From Kurthia zopfii (lineage in GTDB: Bacteria; Bacillota; Bacilli; Bacillales_A; Planococcaceae), in assembly GCF_003143955.1 (NCBI RefSeq), contig NZ_QFVS01000013.1:1-62303 (forward strand): a DNA stretch of 62,303 nt. Direction: 5' to 3'. Below, piece by piece: positions 9,840 to 18,487 of the stretch. A program made the position numbers and the translations under genes. Every line of letters starts with the position of its first letter. The stretch's first letter is position 1. The notes beneath the pieces were generated by a model that was given only the letters and a program-made list of their open reading frames with translations, was not told the origin of the DNA and ran no database searches.

Positions 9840-9974
9840 ATATATAGATTAACAGGCTAATGTAGTAAGATGCCATTTCGTTTAAAGCCAACTCCTCTTG
9901 CTTTAAACGAAATTCATCTAATTACCTTATACAATTTTCCCTCTACTCATTTCTAATGGTGGAGGATTTTTTTT
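9840..9974 (+). ncRNA. Candidate small RNA with two hairpins and an intrinsic terminator
   Basis: In a 340-bp non-coding gap, a perfect 14-bp inverted repeat (atttcgtttaaagc at 9875-9888, its complement at 9900-9913) is followed by an unpaired A/U-rich stretch and a second hairpin, CCTCTAC (9940-9946) with GTGGAGG (9959-9965), then eight Ts. No ORF of note lies in it. The second hairpin plus T-run is a normal intrinsic terminator although no + strand gene precedes it. A possible promoter is TTGACT near 9782 with TAGACA 17 bp later. The 5' end is a guess. Confidence 0.5.
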
Positions 9975-10025
9975 GTCGCGAGAAGCTTCTCATTGGAAAT
10001 GACAAATATTTTAAATAATCGAATC

Positions 10026-10075
10026 AAAAAAGATCTTATAAAACCCGTCGTATTGGGCAATATAAGATCTTTTTC
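10026..10075. terminator. Terminator downstream of the 118-residue membrane protein gene
   Basis: Stem aaaagatcttata / tataagatctttt with A and T runs on both sides. It should end the minus-strand gene and could also act on the + strand. Confidence 0.8.
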
Positions 10076-10083
10076 TAAAAGTA

Positions 10084-10440
10084 TTAAGCGTGTCTTTCTT
10101 TTTTTGGCTGCGGATAAAGCGCATCTACTAATACATAAATAATAGCCGTAATAATTGTTAAAATAATATAGCTAGAACCAATGAATGGCAGAATCCCTGC
10201 AACGAGGAATAATAAAATACGGATTAGAATTTTGATAATTTGCAGATCAAAATAACTCGCTAGTTTATCAATAATATATGAAACGACTAGGCCGTATGTT
10301 GAAAGAATTAAAATGAATAAACTGAAGATAAACCAAACACGACTCATCTCTAATGAATTCCAATAATAAATCTTTGTGGCAATAGTGGCTAAAATGCCTG
10401 TAATTATAATAATGATAATTCTGTTTTTAAAATTATGCAT
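10084..10440 (-). CDS. Hypothetical membrane protein, 118 residues
   Basis: Three predicted membrane helices (RIIIIIITGILATIA, WFIFSLFILILSTYGLVV, a C-terminal pair around ILLFLVAGILPFIG and IILTIITAIIYVLV) end in a basic tail PQPKKERHA. ATG at 10438-10440 follows AGGAG; a longer ORF upstream lacks a ribosome site. The family is not recognised. Confidence 0.7.
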   Translation of the reverse strand: MHNFKNRIIIIIITGILATIATKIYYWNSLEMSRVWFIFSLFILILSTYGLVVSYIIDKLASYFDLQIIKILIRILLFLVAGILPFIGSSYIILTIITAIIYVLVDALYPQPKKERHA

Positions 10441-10684
10441 ACGATCAACTCCTGTAAGTATTATACGATAGAAAAGAATATTCTTCATTAATAAATGATG
10501 TGAATGTAAAAAGTTATAAATATTTCATCAATTTGAAAAATTTAGGTTTGGAAAAGTCTTAAATTGGGCAAAAATATATATCATCACAAAATTGGGGTAG
10601 GAAGTCATGTTGGCAATGTTGAAATCTTATGCGATAATAGAGAAACAGAGTGTGAACATTTGTTCGTATTTGGGAGGAGTATCT

Positions 10685-10909
10685 ATGAAATCACTTATTT
10701 CACGTCGTTTTCACCGTTATTTTGGCTTAAAGAAATTTATCGTTGTCACAATTCGAAAGGGTTCTGGCAAGCGAAATCAATTTGTATCGCTTTCGAGAAA
10801 TGCTGAAATTGCGATTGCAAAAGTTTCGCAAAACCTTGAAGTACAACAATATGATATTAAAGCATATACAGAATCACAATTTGCTCATATGCTCAAATTG
10901 CGAGCTTAA
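10685..10909 (+). CDS. Small basic hypothetical protein, 74 residues
   Basis: Begins MKSLISRRFHRYFG after GGGAGGAG (10674-10681). It is strongly basic at the N-terminus, then has RKGSGKRNQF and a helical C-terminal half. An upstream in-frame ATG at 10607 has no comparable ribosome site. No known domain; basic character is compatible with nucleic-acid or membrane-surface binding, which is inference. Confidence 0.6.
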   Translation: MKSLISRRFHRYFGLKKFIVVTIRKGSGKRNQFVSLSRNAEIAIAKVSQNLEVQQYDIKAYTESQFAHMLKLRA

Positions 10910-10989
10910 TAAGTAGCGCGGGTGAAGTAGAAGAACATCTTTTCTTGGGGGGAGAGGAGTTCAACTATTGACTCGTGCTTTTTTAGTGG

Positions 10990-11032
10990 AAAAAATCCCA
11001 AAGCAATCAGCCGACCGCTTTGGGATTTGTTA
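10990..11032 (-). terminator. Terminator of the EamA transporter gene
   Basis: Stem aaatcccaaagc / gctttgggattt; on the minus strand it is followed by six Ts. Confidence 0.8.
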
Positions 11033-11941
11033 TTACAATTCGTCAGCAAGACCGAGTAAAATAATACCGATCATAATAATTCCGACGACAACATATTGTT
11101 TTGTACTTAATTTTTCTTTTAAGAAAATACGAGATAAAATGATTGAGAATACGCAGAATGAAGCGATTAGTGGAGCAGCACCTACAGCGTATGCAGCAAT
11201 GGCATAAACATAGAAGAACTGACCAGCTGTTTCTAAAACTGCAGCAATCGTTTGATCCTTTTGTTTGAAAATATTCACTTTCACTTCTTTGAAAATTAAT
11301 AAATATAACCAGTAAATAACGGCTACAGTGAAAAATGTATACTCATAAGCGATTAATGCCGCATCTTCAGATAGAATTTTCGTTTTATCTAAAACGACAC
11401 CATCTGCGAATGTACCTAAACCATCTAAAACCGCGTACAATAATGGGAATAATAGTGCGAAGAAACCGAATTGGTATTTTCGTTCAACCGTAATTCCAGA
11501 TTGTCTACGTAATAAATCGTCCTGCTGCTTTTCATATACAGCGATTAAAATAATACCGATACAGATGATTGCAACACTAGTATAGTGCAACCAGTTGTTA
11601 TCACTTGGATAGAAAATATATAAAAGAACTACTGTGATGGCACCTGATGAATTTTGTAAAGGCGCTACAATCGAAAGTTCTAAATAACGTAAACCTACAT
11701 AACCGAAAATCATTGATGAAATATACAACGCTGATACAGGTAAATAAGTAATCATGTCCTCGAAATGGAAGTCTAGACCTTTAATGAACATATATACAGT
11801 TGCATGGAGTCCCATAACAACCCCGACCATAATTGTAATTTTCGCGTGACTATTTTTGTCAGTCGGATTTGAACTTTTCTTATAGAATAAGTTCGCCGCA
11901 CCCCAACATACCCACGTTAACATCGCATATAAAAACCACAT
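11033..11941 (-). CDS. EamA/DMT-family transporter
   Basis: A 302-residue integral membrane protein with about ten hydrophobic segments in two halves, the layout of the drug/metabolite transporter superfamily (EamA). The opening MWFLYAMLTWVCWGAANLFYKK and the central hydrophilic linker after helix 5 (YEKQQDDLLRRQSG) fit. Substrate unknown; EamA relatives export amino acids, cofactors or other metabolites. Monocistronic between a terminator and the deoxyribosyltransferase gene 58 bp upstream. Confidence 0.85.
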   Translation of the reverse strand: MWFLYAMLTWVCWGAANLFYKKSSNPTDKNSHAKITIMVGVVMGLHATVYMFIKGLDFHFEDMITYLPVSALYISSMIFGYVGLRYLELSIVAPLQNSSGAITVVLLYIFYPSDNNWLHYTSVAIICIGIILIAVYEKQQDDLLRRQSGITVERKYQFGFFALLFPLLYAVLDGLGTFADGVVLDKTKILSEDAALIAYEYTFFTVAVIYWLYLLIFKEVKVNIFKQKDQTIAAVLETAGQFFYVYAIAAYAVGAAPLIASFCVFSIILSRIFLKEKLSTKQYVVVGIIMIGIILLGLADEL

Positions 11942-11999
11942 AAAAATAAAATCTCCTTCTGTTATACAATTAGTTTTTTTCTGAAGTATTCAGAAAGAA

Positions 12000-12485
12000 C
12001 TAAGGAGAGAAGTGGGTTGTTAATGCTTCAGTAAGTTGTTCGATTGATGATGTTACAACACCGTTTTGTTTAATAAGTCCAACGACAAAAAGATTACGGT
12101 AGACGAATTGATTTTCAACTGCGTCTTGAATTAATGCGTTGATTTTTTTCTCGTGATCACGACCTTGTTGGCGTGAATCTGTAAATAATGCGAAAATTGG
12201 GCGATTCAACATTGAATATGCGCCGATTTCTGCAGCAACGCCACTATCAATTTCAACGCCATCAATGACAGCAATTAAAAAATCACTATTTTTGAGTGCA
12301 TCTAAATCTGCAGCAGCAATTTGCTCACTGTTTGCAAAGGCAGTTTTATCATTGATCGCACCGTTTTCCTGTGGAACATAAAGAACTACGCCAGGAATCG
12401 TTTGCCTCACTGCTTTTGCCACTAGCTCATTAACTAATCGATCGCCGAGACCGAATAAGCCATTCGCTAAATAACCTTTAATCAT
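12000..12485 (-). CDS. Nucleoside 2-deoxyribosyltransferase family protein
   Basis: A 161-residue protein of the nucleoside 2-deoxyribosyltransferase fold, which exchanges bases on deoxynucleosides for salvage or hydrolyses the N-glycosidic bond. Seen: N-terminal KGYLANGLFGLGD, then AADLDALKNSDFLIAVIDGVEIDSGVAAEIGAY, which carries the family's Asp-x-x-Ser-Gly-x-x-x-Glu active-site pattern (Glu as nucleophile), and the C-terminal Asn-rich edge. Length is normal. It lies 58 bp upstream of the EamA gene in the same direction, so the two may be co-transcribed. Confidence 0.88.
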   Translation of the reverse strand: MIKGYLANGLFGLGDRLVNELVAKAVRQTIPGVVLYVPQENGAINDKTAFANSEQIAAADLDALKNSDFLIAVIDGVEIDSGVAAEIGAYSMLNRPIFALFTDSRQQGRDHEKKINALIQDAVENQFVYRNLFVVGLIKQNGVVTSSIEQLTEALTTHFSP

Positions 12486-12827
12486 AAATTATGACCTCCA
12501 TTCTGTTCAATTGTATGTATTTTGTCATAGAAAAACAACAGGAATCTTAAAAGATAGAATATTAAATTAAAAAAAGAGGTAAATTACTAATTTACAGAAT
12601 CAAATGTCGCATTATACATTTGTTTAACTAATAGAGGATCAGGTCCAGCGAACAATGTGAAACTTATTATGTTTTATTTAGCTTTTTAGGTATTAATAAA
12701 TTGATGGCACTTGTCGGCGGAAAGCATTCGTTATTTCTGAAAATTAAATATATAAAATAGAACTCAAAAAAAGAGGTAAACTACCGTTTTCTCAATAAAA
12801 TGAGAGCCGTGTAATTTACCTCGTAAG
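12486..12827. other. Non-coding gap with a duplicated terminator-like motif and a possible gene remnant
   Basis: Two copies of aaaaagaggtaaa(t/c)tac occur at about 12569 and 12767, each U-rich on the minus strand. Next to the left copy, 29 minus-strand codons (12587-12673, ending AGPDPLLVKQMYNATFDSVN then stop) look protein-like but open after a stop codon. This may be the decayed 3' end of a gene whose terminator resembles that of the HesB-like gene. No intact gene was seen. Confidence 0.3.
12772..12823 (-). terminator. Terminator after the HesB-like gene
   Basis: Inverted repeat gaggtaaac / aatttacctc, with an inner hairpin and seven A on the + strand that form a U-tract for the minus-strand gene. 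Confidence 0.7.
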
Positions 12828-13097
12828 TTATTTGCAATTTAGTAGGATAATTCCTTCTTGTTTAGGGTGCAGTTCCGCGTGGATCGTTGCACGTTGGAGA
12901 TTTTCTAGAACTTCTGGCGAGATTCCGATTTGAAAACCTTCGAATTCGATTACATGATCTGATTCGATGAGTGTATCGATATCCGCACCGATGATCATGC
13001 CTCGCTGACTACGAACGCCGTAAAACCTTAGCTTTAGCGTTTCGTCATTGGATGTAGCTTTTTGAATAAACTGTTTGCCAGCATATGTGATTTTCAA
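12828..13097 (-). CDS. HesB/IscA-like domain protein without the usual cysteines
   Basis: An 89-residue protein with the A-type Fe-S carrier pattern: N-terminal helix, KLRFYGV strand, DHVIEFEGFQIGISPEVLENL (equivalent to the D-x-V-x-x-x-G-v-x-v-x-x-x-S region) and a final strand GIILLNCK. True IscA proteins use three cysteines; only one, near the C-terminus, is present, and the central GCSG-type site is replaced by VRSQRG. So it belongs to the HesB-like group of uncertain role, not a proven Fe-S carrier. ATG start at 13095-13097. Confidence 0.7.
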   Translation of the reverse strand: MKITYAGKQFIQKATSNDETLKLRFYGVRSQRGMIIGADIDTLIESDHVIEFEGFQIGISPEVLENLQRATIHAELHPKQEGIILLNCK

Positions 13098-13173
13098 TGT
13101 GGAGATTCAACCCTTTCAACTAGTAAAGTGATAGGTATCTTTTCCACATATTAAAATTGTGTAAACATTGGAA

Positions 13174-13272
13174 TTATTTACGCGTTAAAAATTCTGAAAA
13201 AATAACGAATAAAATAATGACTGCAAAAGCAATAATGAAAAACCATGTAGGCGTACTTCCGAACAATAGCAT
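13174..13272 (-). CDS. Small hydrophobic membrane peptide, 32 residues
   Basis: An ORF of 33 codons starting ATG at 13270-13272, six bases after CGGAGG, encodes MLLFGSTPTWFFII... with a single hydrophobic helix and a short polar end EFLTRK. The strong ribosome site and clean single-pass topology support a real small membrane protein. No match recognised. It lies divergently from the DUF6501-like gene. Confidence 0.6.
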   Translation of the reverse strand: MLLFGSTPTWFFIIAFAVIILFVIFSEFLTRK

Positions 13273-13410
13273 ATGAATCCTCCGTTCAACTTAATAATTA
13301 AAGCATAGCATATTTATAGAAAGTAGGAAAAAAATCCACACATTTCAATGGAAATACGTTAAAATGAAAGGTAGAATAAGTAGTAAATGTATGTAGAGAG
13401 GTTGTTAAAT

Positions 13411-13608
13411 ATGATTCATTTAAATTGGAAAGAAGCGCCGACAATCAAAACGGTTACTTGTACGCAAACAGATGCAAAAAAATATTTAGTATCAAATGTT
13501 CTTACTGTTGGTAAAACGTATGAAGTGAAAAATGAAACTGAAGAGTTCATTTTCGTAGTCGATAACACTGGTCACGTAGGTGGCTTTTACAAAGAGTATT
13601 TCGCATAA
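13411..13608 (+). CDS. DUF6501-like small protein
   Basis: 65 residues, MIHLNWKEAP..., with TDAKKYLVSNVLTVGKTYEVKNETEEF and a C-terminal GGFYKEYF, a pattern I associate with DUF6501 of Bacillales; the family assignment is from memory. ATG at 13411 follows AGAGAGG; the earlier in-frame ATG at 13387 has no ribosome site. Soluble, beta-rich, role unknown. A terminator follows at 13624. Confidence 0.7.
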   Translation: MIHLNWKEAPTIKTVTCTQTDAKKYLVSNVLTVGKTYEVKNETEEFIFVVDNTGHVGGFYKEYFA

Positions 13609-13623
13609 TTTGCTAGAGTAATT

Positions 13624-13663
13624 ACTCTCCAGCTCACGCAGGTGAGATTGGGGAGTTTTTTTA
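13624..13663 (+). terminator. Terminator after the DUF6501-like gene
   Basis: Stem actctcc / ggggagt enclosing an inner ctcac/gtgag helix, then seven Ts. Confidence 0.85.
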
Positions 13664-13683
13664 TTTGAAAGGGAGGATTCGTC

Positions 13684-14547
13684 ATGTTAAAAATCATCGA
13701 AGAACAAATTTCTCAAAGATCACAAAGAACTTATGCAGAAGAGGATCAATCATTAATTCCAGAAGGTGGCTATAAATCACCTGATGCGCATTTATATGAG
13801 GATGTGTTAGTGAGTGTCGTTTTGCAAAAGCCTGTGTTACTTAAAGGCCCATCTGGTTCAGGGAAGACGAAGCTTGCGGAAACGATCGCCAATCAGTTCC
13901 AACAACCGGTACATAGTATTAACTGTTCGGTCGACCTTGATGCAGAAAGTCTTCTAGGATTCAAAACAGTCGTACAAAAGGACGGACAGACGTTTATTGA
14001 ATTTGTCGAAGGACCTGTCGTACAAGCGATGCGACAAGGACATTTCCTATATATTGATGAAATTAATATGGCAAAAGCTGAAACTTTACCGATTTTGCAC
14101 AGTGTTTTAGATTATCGCAGAATGCTGACGAATCCATTTACAAATGAAGTGATTCACGCACATCCTGATTTCGGCGTGATTGCAGCGATCAATGAAGGTT
14201 ATGTGGGGACGACACCAATGAATGAAGCTTTGAAAAACCGTTTCATCTCATTTTCAATCCCATATATTTCAGGGGAGCAGTTAGAACTGTTAATCGATGA
14301 GCGATTCCCAGCCATTCAATCACAATTGAAAAATCAAATGCTGTCACTTTCAAATGATTTACGCCAACAAGTGAAAAATGGCTTATTAAGCGATGAAGCG
14401 GCATCCATCCGAAGTTTATTTGATGCAATTGAGTTAGCAGAACATATTGATACAATACGAGCGATTCAATATGCCATCGCCGAAAAATTAGAAGACCAAA
14501 CCGAGAAAAACTTAGTCATTGAATTAGCAAAAACTTGGATTGGGTAG
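13684..14547 (+). CDS. MoxR-family AAA+ ATPase
   Basis: A 287-residue AAA+ chaperone-like ATPase. Walker A GPSGSGKT is at about residues 53-60, Walker B LYIDEIN at about 121-127, and the sensor/arginine region NEALKNRF follows. MoxR/CbbQ/NorQ proteins work with a von Willebrand A partner to remodel or activate a target enzyme; exactly such a partner is the next gene, starting 10 bases after this stop. The ATG has AAGGGAGGA upstream. The target complex is not identifiable. Confidence 0.9.
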   Translation: MLKIIEEQISQRSQRTYAEEDQSLIPEGGYKSPDAHLYEDVLVSVVLQKPVLLKGPSGSGKTKLAETIANQFQQPVHSINCSVDLDAESLLGFKTVVQKDGQTFIEFVEGPVVQAMRQGHFLYIDEINMAKAETLPILHSVLDYRRMLTNPFTNEVIHAHPDFGVIAAINEGYVGTTPMNEALKNRFISFSIPYISGEQLELLIDERFPAIQSQLKNQMLSLSNDLRQQVKNGLLSDEAASIRSLFDAIELAEHIDTIRAIQYAIAEKLEDQTEKNLVIELAKTWIG

Positions 14548-14556
14548 GTGAAGAAT

Positions 14557-16461
14557 ATGGCTTCAATGAGTCGCTTTATTCAGTTTAACAATGAACAAAT
14601 TGATGCGAGACAGATGATTTCCTATGAAAATTTAACGAGAGCATTGGCGAATAGCCGTGAACTACAATTGACGGAAAGACAATTGATGGAGTTGAATCCA
14701 CAGGAGCAGATCGCTTCAATGTCCGTCTTTTGGCGACATCGTGATGAAGAGAAAATTCATTTAGGCAGACTTTCGGATATATACCTATTGTCGGAAGGAT
14801 TTTGGCGTCATTTTTCCTTATCTGAATGGCGAATATTTCTAGAAGATCTTGAAGATTTCAGATTTCCAAAATTACTCTCACAACTCGTTTTATTAGGCGA
14901 AGAGTTTCGATTAATGGAATACGTCCAAAAAAGTAGACCGGGTACGAAAAAGGCATTTTCAGTACGTAGAGAGGCCTATTTAACAACTTACCACCATCAA
15001 ATTCGCGTAAATCAGCAAAAAGGGCTTTTCGCAGAGTCGCTTATGAATTATTTCTACATCGCCATTCATGAAGGGCAGCAAAAGTTACCTTCAGGTGGTA
15101 TTTTTGATGAATTTCAGCCGTTATTATACTTATGGCAAAATGTATTTGATAGTCGTTCTACAAGAGATACCGCGACAATCATTTTAAGGCTTGCTCCTCA
15201 AATTGAAGAAATCATTCAAAAAGAGCTTTTCCATAATTTCTATGCTTTACTCGATCAAATTTCAAATGAACTCATTGTAGACCATGAGCATAAAGGGGTT
15301 TGCGGTGTAGAAGAAGGAAATTCCGGAGAGGCGAAAGAGACTATTGAAGAGACATTTCGTTCATGGCATCGTGAATCAGAAGAGGATTCAGGTACACATA
15401 TGCGCTTTGAATTGGAGCGTGGCAATGAAGGGAAGAGCTTGTCGAATGAAGCGGTAGAAGGTAGAGATGATCAGCAACCGACGGAAGAAGGTGCTGGAGG
15501 CGATCAAAATGCCGAAGCGAAGCCGAAGAAAACGGATAGCGTGGCGACAAAAGCATTAAAGCGTAAGTATACGAAATCAGGCAAGAATTTTGGCAAGGAA
15601 CATGAAAATGTCATCTATGAAGAGAAGAAAACGGCCGTTTCTGATGATTTAGAACAAATTCGTATACTCGAACAATGGCGTGTCGATCAACAACCTCAAG
15701 TGAAAGCGTTAGCGACAGAGTTAAGAAAGAGAATGGTTCAGAAGAAAACGTCCAAAAGAACGAATTTGTCATATGGTCGATTTAATGCAAAACAAGTGTT
15801 AGATTTCATGACGGAGACGAGACCGAAACCATTTTACAAAAAAGATGCACCTTCTAAGCCGCTGGATGCTGTATTTGGGCTATTAATCGACGGATCGGCA
15901 TCAATGATCGATAAAATGGATGAGACGAAGCAAGCGGTGTTATTATTCCATGACGTACTGCGTGAATTAGACATCATTCATGAACTTGTCGTATTTTATG
16001 AAGATGCGTACGAAGCGTCCAAAGAAGCGCAGCCGAATACTTTTGAATGGTTGCATAGTTTTGAAGATGGCAAGCATGATGCGATCAAAGAGATTGCGTC
16101 AATGGATGCACATGAAGATAATCGAGATGGCTTTGCGATTCGTTGGATGACTGATCGTTTGAAGAAAAGGGAAGAGAAACACCGCTTCCTACTCATGTTT
16201 TCGGATGGTGAACCTTCTGCCTTTGAATACGCGCAAAATGGTATTTTGGATAGTGCAGAAGCAGTAATCGAAGCGGAGAAGCAGGGGATCACTGTACTGC
16301 ATCTGTTTTTAAATACCGAAAAACCTTCAGATGAACAACTCAAACTATTTGCGACGGTTTTTGGCAAACAATCGATTGTTGCGGATCAAGTTGAGCAGTT
16401 TTCAGACATTACATTGCGCACTTTACGAAAAGTATTATCGCATGTCGTACAAGGTATGTAA
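14557..16461 (+). CDS. vWA-domain protein (CobT/CoxE-like), MoxR partner
   Basis: About 634 residues. The N-terminal 250 residues are helical and unassigned, a charged linker rich in E, G and K spans about 255-370, and the C-terminal third is a von Willebrand A domain with the MIDAS motif DGSAS (near residue 447) and a later MFSDGEPS. NorD/CobT/CoxE-type proteins of this build pair with MoxR ATPases. The ATG at 14557 is preferred over GTG 14548 because GGTGAAG lies just before it. Two-gene operon, ended by the terminator at 16465. Confidence 0.88.
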   Translation: MASMSRFIQFNNEQIDARQMISYENLTRALANSRELQLTERQLMELNPQEQIASMSVFWRHRDEEKIHLGRLSDIYLLSEGFWRHFSLSEWRIFLEDLEDFRFPKLLSQLVLLGEEFRLMEYVQKSRPGTKKAFSVRREAYLTTYHHQIRVNQQKGLFAESLMNYFYIAIHEGQQKLPSGGIFDEFQPLLYLWQNVFDSRSTRDTATIILRLAPQIEEIIQKELFHNFYALLDQISNELIVDHEHKGVCGVEEGNSGEAKETIEETFRSWHRESEEDSGTHMRFELERGNEGKSLSNEAVEGRDDQQPTEEGAGGDQNAEAKPKKTDSVATKALKRKYTKSGKNFGKEHENVIYEEKKTAVSDDLEQIRILEQWRVDQQPQVKALATELRKRMVQKKTSKRTNLSYGRFNAKQVLDFMTETRPKPFYKKDAPSKPLDAVFGLLIDGSASMIDKMDETKQAVLLFHDVLRELDIIHELVVFYEDAYEASKEAQPNTFEWLHSFEDGKHDAIKEIASMDAHEDNRDGFAIRWMTDRLKKREEKHRFLLMFSDGEPSAFEYAQNGILDSAEAVIEAEKQGITVLHLFLNTEKPSDEQLKLFATVFGKQSIVADQVEQFSDITLRTLRKVLSHVVQGM

Positions 16462-16464
16462 CGC

Positions 16465-16513
16465 AATATAAAAGGTCATCTACATTTCAACTTGTAGATG
16501 ACCTTATTTTTAT
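16465..16513. terminator. Bidirectional terminator between the vWA gene and yaaN
   Basis: Stem aaggtcatctac / gtagatgacctt, A/T-rich on both sides, lies between convergent operons. Confidence 0.85.
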
Positions 16514-17673
16514 TGTTTATTTTGAATAGCTAGAAGACGTTGTTTTAAATCTTCTTCCATACGACCAATTTCAACTTCTGCTAGGCGACGTTTTTCGCGA
16601 CCTTCATGTTGAATTTGCAATGTTTCTTCGATTGTAGAAATTAAGTTCTCCTGCGTTATTTTCAGCGTTTCAATTTCGACAATACCACGCTCATTTTCAC
16701 GCGCTGTCTCAATTGTATTCACTTTTAACATTTCAGAGTTTTTAAGTAGTAATTCATTCGTCGTAGAAGTTACTTGTTTTTGCGCTTCCACTGCACGACG
16801 TTGATTATTCAATGTAAGGGCAATGGCAATCTGATTACGCCATAGTGGAATTGCAGTCATAATCGACGATTGAATCTTCTCAGCAAGCGTTTGGTTCGTC
16901 TGTTGAATCATACGAATTTGAGGGGCAGATTGAATCGTAATTTGACGAGAAAGTTGTAAGTCATAAATACGTTTTTCAAGGCGATCGACGAATTGTGCCA
17001 TATCATTCACTTCTTGCACAACCATTTGATCATCTGATTTTTCAGCTTCTGCACGCATTTTTGGCAGTAACTCATTCATGATTTCATCACGTTTGATTTC
17101 AGCTGCGGCAATATACACATTTAAAGCTTCGAAATACGTTTTATTCTGTTCATATAGCTCATCTAACATCTTAACATCATCCACTAAACCGCGTTTTGAA
17201 TGCTCTAGCTGAACACCGATACGATCGATTTGTGTACTTAGTTTTGTATATTTTGACATCATTTCTTGAATTGATTTTTGAACTTTACCGAATAATTTAC
17301 GCAGACCTTTTGGTTTTTCCTGCTGTAAATCTTCTGGGTCAAGTTCATTTAATTTCGTCATCAAATCTTTTAAAATATCACCGACTGGGCCGATATCCTT
17401 CGATTGCACATGATCCAACATTTTGTTTGAAAAGGCAGAAAGGGCAGTTTGTGCATTAGCACCATAAGTAAGGATTGCTTCGTAACTTCCTGTTGGAATC
17501 TGCGAAGCTAATTGACGCGCTTTTTCTTGATCTTCTTCACTTAGTCGGTCTAATTGACGAACTGGCGCAGTGGCTTCACGCTGCTGCACGACCTCTTTTT
17601 GAGGAAGTGGCTCTATTGTGAATGGATTGGCTAATAAGTCATCCATCGATTGATTCGGTTTATTTTCTACCAT
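16510..17673 (-). CDS. yaaN: TelA/YaaN-family toxic-anion-resistance protein
   Basis: A 387-residue, largely helical coiled-coil protein of the TelA family (B. subtilis YaaN is near this length). Family members are linked to tellurite, nisin or cell-envelope stress tolerance, but the molecular action is unknown. Seen: acidic N-terminus, long heptad segments (about 110-200 and 300-385) and the conserved QIAIALTLNNQRRAVEAQ region. It is translated directly after xpaC with no gap between the two genes (stop at 17674, start at 17673), so the pair forms an operon as in B. subtilis. Confidence 0.92.
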   Translation of the reverse strand: MVENKPNQSMDDLLANPFTIEPLPQKEVVQQREATAPVRQLDRLSEEDQEKARQLASQIPTGSYEAILTYGANAQTALSAFSNKMLDHVQSKDIGPVGDILKDLMTKLNELDPEDLQQEKPKGLRKLFGKVQKSIQEMMSKYTKLSTQIDRIGVQLEHSKRGLVDDVKMLDELYEQNKTYFEALNVYIAAAEIKRDEIMNELLPKMRAEAEKSDDQMVVQEVNDMAQFVDRLEKRIYDLQLSRQITIQSAPQIRMIQQTNQTLAEKIQSSIMTAIPLWRNQIAIALTLNNQRRAVEAQKQVTSTTNELLLKNSEMLKVNTIETARENERGIVEIETLKITQENLISTIEETLQIQHEGREKRRLAEVEIGRMEEDLKQRLLAIQNKQ

Positions 17674-18315
17674 TTAAATTTCCTCCTCGACTTTACGATC
17701 GCTTCTTCTCGCGGTTTTTTTGACGAAATCTAATTCAACTTTAAGATCTTCAATATCGGCAGCTAAAAGTTGTCTAAGGTCTTTTTCCATCGATTCTAGT
17801 AAGTCAGCCAAAGTATCACGCGTTCTTTGAAGAGCGATATGGACTTCAGTATCTTTAATCGGTTGTTTTGATAAATAGGAGTATTTTTCTGTTAATTCAG
17901 CAGCTGACGGCAGGTGCGAATAGAAAAATATTTCAGCATTATAAAATTTTGCAGGATTTGATTTGACGATTGAAATAATACGTTTTGCTAATCGACTCAT
18001 TTCATAAAGTTGTTTAAATCCTGAAATGGAGCGAACACTTGAGTAAAGGCGATTGAATTGTCTTAATGATTCGTTCGCTTCTAATAGTTGAGCTTCTATA
18101 TGATTATATTCAGATTTTGATAATCCGAATTTTTTACGTTTATTGAATCGTTGATAAGCTTGAACAATAAAGTAACTAACGATAAATACTACGGCAGAAA
18201 TTGCTAAACTGATGAAGAACCCCTGAGCAAAAGCAAACATTGAGATGGCAATTGTTACAGGAATTGTGATGAATGCGAAAAGTACTCGCAAAATTGAATG
18301 TCCAGCATGTAGCAT
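17674..18315 (-). CDS. xpaC: XpaC-like membrane protein
   Basis: 213 residues with two N-terminal membrane helices (VLFAFITIPVTIAISMFAFA and FISLAISAVVFIVSYFIV), then a basic and helical cytosolic tail. It resembles XpaC, named for 5-bromo-4-chloroindolyl phosphate hydrolysis, though enzymatic activity has not been convincingly assigned. It is the first gene of xpaC-yaaN, with ATG after AAGGAGGG. It may be the membrane anchor for the TelA protein; this is inference from the conserved pairing. Confidence 0.88.
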   Translation of the reverse strand: MLHAGHSILRVLFAFITIPVTIAISMFAFAQGFFISLAISAVVFIVSYFIVQAYQRFNKRKKFGLSKSEYNHIEAQLLEANESLRQFNRLYSSVRSISGFKQLYEMSRLAKRIISIVKSNPAKFYNAEIFFYSHLPSAAELTEKYSYLSKQPIKDTEVHIALQRTRDTLADLLESMEKDLRQLLAADIEDLKVELDFVKKTARRSDRKVEEEI

Positions 18316-18424
18316 GATTTTCCCTCCTTATCCTATATTCATAATATACGATTGAAAATCAAGAAGGTTTCAACTTTACTTATAATAAATCTGAAGTACT
18401 CAAAAATAAGTATTTTTTATGAAA

Positions 18425-18472
18425 AAAAACAGGAATGGCGTTTTTCGTCGCGATTCCTGTTTATGATGCAAA
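18425..18472 (-). terminator. Terminator after the chemoreceptor gene
   Basis: Stem aaacaggaat / attcctgttt with eight A on the left, giving the U-tract on the minus strand. Confidence 0.8.
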
Positions 18473-18487
18473 CTATAAAAGTCGCAT

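Noticed and set aside
12587-12673. Possible C-terminal remnant AGPDPLLVKQMYNATFDSVN
   Set aside because: Only 29 codons, opening after a stop and with no start; too short to assign. Noted in the gap entry.
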